Positions 55,556 to 64,000 of a DNA stretch of 64,000 bases are shown here, piece after piece. The DNA lies in assembly GCA_022316685.1 (NCBI GenBank), contig JAKJHU010000158.1, positions 223,493 to 287,492 of the forward strand, in the 5' to 3' direction. Both the position numbers and the translations under genes were made by a program. Source of the stretch: Progne subis subis (Eukaryota > Chordata > Aves > Passeriformes > Hirundinidae). How positions within the stretch are numbered: position 1 is the stretch's first letter; each line of letters begins with the position of its first letter. A model generated the notes under the pieces. The model was given only the letters and a program-made list of their open reading frames with translations, was not told the origin of the DNA and ran no database searches.

Positions 55556-57529
55556 GAAGGGACTGTTCAGCCAAAGCCACTTTTCTGGGGCTGCAGCACG
55601 GCCAGCACGGCCAGGACAGCCCTGGAATTGCAGAGCTCTGCAGGTTCCAGAGCTGCCTCTTCCATGGGAGGATGCCTTGTCCTGGACAAATCACATCCCA
55701 AGGGAGAAGGAAAAAAACCAGGACAAGGAGGAGCAGGATGGGATTACTGCCAGGAGCAGCTCCAGGGGTGTGACAACTCCAACCCAACACCTCATTTAAC
55801 ACAAAATGGAATTCAGGCCACTTCTTTCAGTAGCAGAGCTGACAAATTTCAGCGGGCTGTGGATATTCTGTAGAGCTAGGGACATCTTGCCCTGCTCTGG
55901 AAATGGAATATGCTCCTTTTCATTACATCAACCATTTCTAAAACCCAGCAGGAAAAGAGCCCCAAGTGCCCTTTAGGGTATAATTTGGGTATCAGACAAA
56001 ATCAAACAAACTAACAAAAAACCCCACCACAAAACCCCAACTTCCATCTCTTTCCCCCAGTTCTAATCTATTTTAAGCATCTAGAGCTGCTGCTGCTGAA
56101 GATTAAAAAGCCTGACATTTGTGATGCATTGCCAGGGAGCTGCCAAACAGCTGTGGGGCAACAGAGGCATGGCCAGTGCCCCACACAGAGCCAGGCCAAG
56201 AACTTGCCAATCACCTGCAAAACTTGGGACAGCGCTTTCAAAACACCTTTCAAAAAACAGGAATACTTTGCTTACTCCCCCAGATTCTACCAGCAGCACT
56301 GGCAGTCGGGTTTGGCCCTGTTTTCCTGCCTGTAAGAGCGAGGGTGAACGGGAATTGCAGGTGGCAGAACTGTCTCCTGCACTGAGGTGGCTCCAGCCTG
56401 GGACAGGCCCGGGCAGGGAGCCTGGCCCTGCCTCGTGTGAACCAGGAGAGCAGCTGCTCATTAACATCATCCACGAGGAAAACTAGTCAGAAGGAGAAAT
56501 GCTAACATATATTTAATTTTTTTTTTTTTTTTTTTTAATGCTTTCAACCTTGTCTGTAGTTAATGAACAAGAAAATCTGGTCTAAGGGCAAGTTAAAACA
56601 GGGAGTAATTTGTCTGGGTGACATCTTAGTTAGAAGTGAATTTCCTTGCACTGAGATTAGCCTGTCGTGTTTGTCACTCATAATGACACGTTCCCATGCA
56701 GCAGAGCCATGAGAAGGCACAACAGCACTATTAGTAAAGAGAGATTTACACAACATTAGCATATCATTGTTTGGCCTCTCCTCCATGTAGCACTTAAGTG
56801 GTGCTGTTTTTTCCCCTTATGAGGATGAATAGCTCTGATTTCCCCTGCAAAAGCACGAAGCAAACCTCCCAGGTGCCGTGCTCCACACGGAGCTCACAGC
56901 CTGCCCGCCCCAGGCCCTGCCCCACGGAGCAGCAGGCGAGGCTGGGAACGAATTCCTCCTGTGCAGCTCTGCCAGACCTGAGCACAGCGCAGAGAACCAG
57001 CTCCTGCTTGGCCTGGGACCTCCGGAACAGCGCTGAGGAGCCTCTGACCAGAGGCACGGCTCCAAGGGATTACAGGGCTCCTGAGCGTCTGCCTCTGCAC
57101 CGCTACGGACACAGCAAGGATCTTTTACACCACAGCTGATGCTCCAGCAGAGTTCCGAGGGCAAAGAGGAGGCGAGGAGGGAGGGGAAGGAGCTACTCCA
57201 GAATTTCCCCCAGCTCTCCCAGCAGCAGCAGCAAGGCTTGTGCTCAATATTCCCCCTGCTGCATCCTTCTTTGGACCATCAGACCTGGCATCACCTTCCC
57301 CCCATGAAGTAGGAGGAGCTTTCTGGGATCATTTTTGTCACCGTTATCATGGTGAAAGACTCGCAGGAGCTGCTGTGTCCTCCTCCAGCCCTCCCACACC
57401 GACACTAGCACCCATCAGGAGGGCAGCAAACTCCAAATGAAAACTTTATTTCCTTCCTAAGGGTCACAGTGACAAATGTGGCAGCAAACCCCAGCAGCCA
57501 AACAAAGGATCAGGAGCTGGAATTCACCT

Positions 57530-57830
57530 GGAATGCTGAGTGAATAATCATTGCACTGAGCTGAGATATAAATACACGTATGTGAGTTCTGTATGTTGCA
57601 TTGTGCCTTCCATGATCTTCATTTCCATCTGGCATAATTAACAATAAATCATTCGGGGGGCTTACAGCACCTGTTATTACATAAATAAAACAGCAGCAAA
57701 GGAGCTTGTCAAGACTGATTTATGTGAAGTGCTGCCCTGAAGTTTATTGGATTTTCATAATAAGAAATCATGCCACACCATTTTCTTTTACATTCATCTT
57801 CTGGGTTGCATATGATAATTTCTAAACAAA
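57530..57830. promoter_or_regulatory. candidate conserved noncoding element
   Basis: Repeat-free AT-rich stretch with homeobox-like words (gcataattaacaataaatc), ttattgg and ttacataaataaaa, set between ordinary intron. It resembles deeply conserved intronic enhancers by composition only. Confidence 0.25.
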
Positions 57831-58770
57831 GACACAACTTAGTGCAGGTTAAGAGGCTCACAAATCATGGATCAGATAAATCTGATCTCTTTTAAATAGG
57901 TGGTGACCTGGAAGATAAAAAAGGGCCGTTTTGCCAGGACAACAGGAGACCTGTCTAAACTGTTTAAAGTCAAAAAAGCAGGGTCTCAGGAAAAAGTCAA
58001 AGTTTCTTAAAATATCCCTGACAGAACTATTATTTATAAGGAAACTCTTTTCTAGAAAAATTCGAAGTGGACAAGGAAAGCATTTTCTAAAACAGACACG
58101 CACTAGAAATACAAAGAGAAAAGAACCAGAAGAACAAAACCAAAATATTTTGGGACTAATCTAATTTCAGAAGCAAGAACTCCACAAGCGCAACTGCAGA
58201 TTCCTCGGGCTGCCAAGCGATTAAAGGGAGTAATTAAAGTAGATAGAGAAGCAGTGAAGTTAAATGAATTTTCTGCATTAGGCTATTATTATAGATAAGG
58301 GGAAAGAAATTCCAATTCCAAAAACCTCTTTAATGATTATTGACCTTAAGAGAAATTTGAGAAGGCTGTCAGGGAGCAGCTCAGCCAAGTGCAGGGTGGT
58401 GAGGCACCAGCCTCCGCCCCAAGGGAAAGGAACACCAGGAACATTTTCCCTGGGCAGAGTGCAGGCATTCCAGCTCCAGGTAAAACCCCAGACTGGGCTG
58501 AGTGGAAGCCCCAAGGGCAGCTGAGCAAGTCCCAATTCCAGCTGGTGGCCCTGACCCGAGCAACTTCCTCAAAACACTGACTGGGGTCACCTTCGAGGCA
58601 CCGCCTTCGAGGCACCGCCGCACCTCCTCTGAAAAGCACTTGGTATGTGAGAGGAGGTCACCGCCCAAAGAAGGGGATCCCCAGAACGTGGCTGCACAGC
58701 CAATTCCGGTCGGGCCCCGCTGCGGGAGGCCCGGGGGCAGCAAGGAAACACCTCCCCAGGGGTCACTTAC

Positions 58771-58870
58771 GGTGTTGAGGGCGTTGAGGGTGGTGTCGTC
58801 CCGGGAGGCAGCCACGCATCCATCCTCCGTGGATCCCCCGTCACACATCCCTGCAAAGGCTGCCATGCTC
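58771..58870 (-). CDS. RERE: RERE coding exon: ELM2 domain, second half
   Basis: This 100-bp exon supplies the last base of a split Arg codon and 33 codons, [12 protein letters not shown] to TTLNALNT (about human residues 336-368). It belongs to the ELM2 domain. The stretch [15 protein letters not shown] is the loop before the final ELM2 helix. The acceptor is ccag and the donor a strong gtaagt. It is followed by a 6.3-kb intron carrying the 12-bp minisatellite. The peptide and both phases fit RERE exactly, so the call is firm. Confidence 0.97.
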
Positions 58871-62187
<3,317 letters not shown>

Positions 62188-62236
62188 CTGGTGGCTGGGT
62201 CCAACTCTGATCTCACCCTGGGTACTGTTCAGCCTC
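62188..62236 (-). CDS. RERE: RERE coding exon: BAH/ELM2 junction
   Basis: This 49-bp exon encodes RLNSTQGEIRVGPSHQ, about human residues 278-293, the end of the BAH region and start of the ELM2 domain. Its first base completes a split Arg codon and its last base is a codon end. The acceptor reads cttag before GAGG and the donor is gtaag. ELM2 domains bind HDAC1/2 together with a following SANT domain (family knowledge). The exon is very short, so identification rests on the exact peptide, both splice sites, and phase agreement with the next exon at 59836. Confidence 0.95.
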
Positions 62237-64000
62237 CTAAGACACAAAGGAAAAACAGCAATGAGAAAGAATTGCAATTAATGAAATTCAGGGGCACATT
62301 CCCTTTTGTCACTGCGTTTCCAATGCAAACGGAGCAGCAGCAGAAATAACACATTACTCAGGAAACAAGAGGGGATGTGCTCAGGGGTGCTGAGTAACCT
62401 GGTCTGTGGAAGGTGGCCCTTGGCAGGGGCTGGGACACTGCCACCCTCCCAGGAAACAAATCCACTCCGAAGATCAGCCAAAAGCCTCCAGAAAACAGTG
62501 AGAACACATCAGAATGTTTTCCCCCAATGCATGTTTTTGCAAGACAACCTGACATAATTTTCTTGTTTTCAGGTTAGGCAAGGAAATGACTGACCTGGGA
62601 AATCAATTCTCTACTTACAGAGTTATACATTAAATACCAGGTTACTACAAGGTGTCAGAATTCTTCCTTGTGAGGAGCAGAGGGGAAGCTGACAACAGAA
62701 AATGCTGATGCTCTTCCTTTCCTCCCAGAATTCATTTTAAGGCCGTGCACATCCCTGCCCATCAGTGCAAGTGAAGCTCACAAGGTTCCTGGGCAGGATT
62801 TGTGCCCACCCTGAACATGGGCTGCTTTCAGCTCACACTGGAAGAACCAAACATCCCCCAGCTCCCAATTCCTCCAGCTGCACCACACTGAATATGACAA
62901 ATAAGACATTTAAGAACGTGGCTGAACATCCTGTGATTGCAAAGTTAAAAGCAAAGTTTGGGATGGGATTTCTGCTCCCAGCTCTTTCTGTGGGAACTCG
63001 GTGGGGCTCTCCAACCATTCCTCGTGATGCAGAAAGATTTCCGTGTGTCCTCCCATCACCCAGGCACCATTTCCTGGGAATATTCACACCTCAAGGTGCA
63101 CCCAAAAGGTGAGGGCTGGGCTGAGCTGCTGTGCAGGAAGCTCTGGCAGGCTGTTCAAGGTCCCACTCGGATTTTAAAAGGGCACAAAGCCCCTGGCTCC
63201 TCAAGGACACACCATCAGCTCCGTAATTTCTACCGTTTCCACATCCCCAGGAACGGGTTTCAAATGGAAAGAAAAATTCTTGCTATGGAAACTAAAAGGC
63301 ACCGTGGATTTGAAGCTAAATCATATTGGTGAGAGCAATTACAATGAGAAAGGAATGGCATCCTGTGTTTATTCGACGGGAAAGGGAAAAAAGGAGCCAA
63401 CACTGTATATGAAATGTGACACAAAAGAAACTGCTGTAACAAAGCAGTATCCATAGCAACAACAACTTAATATTTCAGTCCTCCTCAGCTGCAGTGGATT
63501 AAATATAATGACAAGATGTTCCCTTTGAAAAGTAACCTGTTGCCATGGCAACGTTGTGTTCTGCAAAGTAAACAGGGGCTGGTCAGAAAGGAGCCGGGAG
63601 CCAGCGCTGGAATATCAAAAAGGCAGAGGCAGAGCAGGGCAAACAGCACGCCCTGACCCAGGGAGCCGAGCTCACAGAGCTCCCGGAGGGCAGCGAGCAC
63701 CTCCAGCCCCTGCAGCCTCGGCCTCTCCCTCCTCCAGCTGCAGGCTCAGGGCAGAGGGGAGGGCTGGGCACAGGCTGGGGCAGAGCCCTCGTGTCCCTGC
63801 TCTGGGGAGGAGGAGGGAGGGAGGAAGGCTGTGCCTGCGCAATTCCCAGCACTAAAGGAGCTTCACCCTCTGTTTGTCACCCTCCTTGTTGCAGACACCG
63901 CCCAGCAGTTAGCCAAGGCTGGCACAGCTGGCAGCTCTGCCCACTGGCCACAGTGCCACCAAGGACTGGGCCATGGCCACCAGAGGTGCCCCCAAGCACA
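62237..64000 (-). other. RERE: RERE intron, partial (5' end outside window)
   Basis: Intron sequence upstream of the first exon in the window. I see no RERE exon here: the preceding coding segment, which ends the BAH region, is absent, so it lies beyond 64000. The stretch holds a perfect RFX-type palindrome at 63539-63552 and an AT-rich, possibly conserved block at about 63180-63580. The last 400 bases are GC-richer but hold nothing I recognise. Confidence 0.8.
63539..63552. promoter_or_regulatory. RFX X-box palindrome
   Basis: gttgccatggcaac is a perfect palindrome matching the RFX dimer site. A half-site (ccatagcaac) lies about 80 bases to the left at 63451. The surrounding block is AT-rich and free of repeats. 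Binding in vivo is not known. Confidence 0.4.

Overview
The window is part of a vertebrate nuclear genome and most likely comes from a bird. It carries degraded CR1 LINE 3' ends, long introns with GT-AG splice sites and a dense CpG island. It has no bacterial operon structure. The only gene I can support is RERE (atrophin-2, arginine-glutamate dipeptide repeats protein), on the minus strand and running through the whole window. A possible passerine-type LTR relic hints at a songbird, but I cannot name the species.

Thirteen consecutive internal coding exons can be placed to the base, about 3.49 kb and about 1,162 codons. From the 5' side (high coordinates) they encode the end of the BAH/ELM2 junction and the ELM2 domain (62236 to 52375), the SANT domain (52473 to 9705), the GATA-type zinc finger (7702 to 6681), basic serine-rich linkers (5604 to 4204), the large proline-rich atrophin region (3578 to 2221), the charged Lys/Arg/Glu coiled-coil segment (2027 to 1805) and the Arg-Glu repeat plus His-rich atrophin core (1347 to 627). 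All codon phases agree across the 12 internal introns. The first exons (N-terminus and BAH) lie beyond 64000, and the last exons lie before position 1.

Layout by region: 1-9867 is exon-dense. 9868-35796 is a 25.9-kb intron with one clear CR1 fragment and several AT-rich, enhancer-like stretches. 35797-35877 is a lone 81-bp SANT exon directly beside a CpG island (about 35970-36735). 35878-52374 is a 16.5-kb intron with a 172-bp tandem duplication, a short-unit tandem repeat and another CR1 fragment. 52474-58770 holds a 12-bp minisatellite. 58771-62236 carries three ELM2 exons. The rest is upstream intron.

The most interesting observation is the internal CpG island. A transcript starting there and splicing through the downstream exons would meet its first in-frame ATG at 6758. 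That corresponds to Met555 of the human long protein, the start of the known short RERE isoform. The sequence therefore offers a simple explanation for a short protein lacking BAH, ELM2, SANT and most of the zinc finger. I found no second protein-coding gene and no convincing RNA gene.
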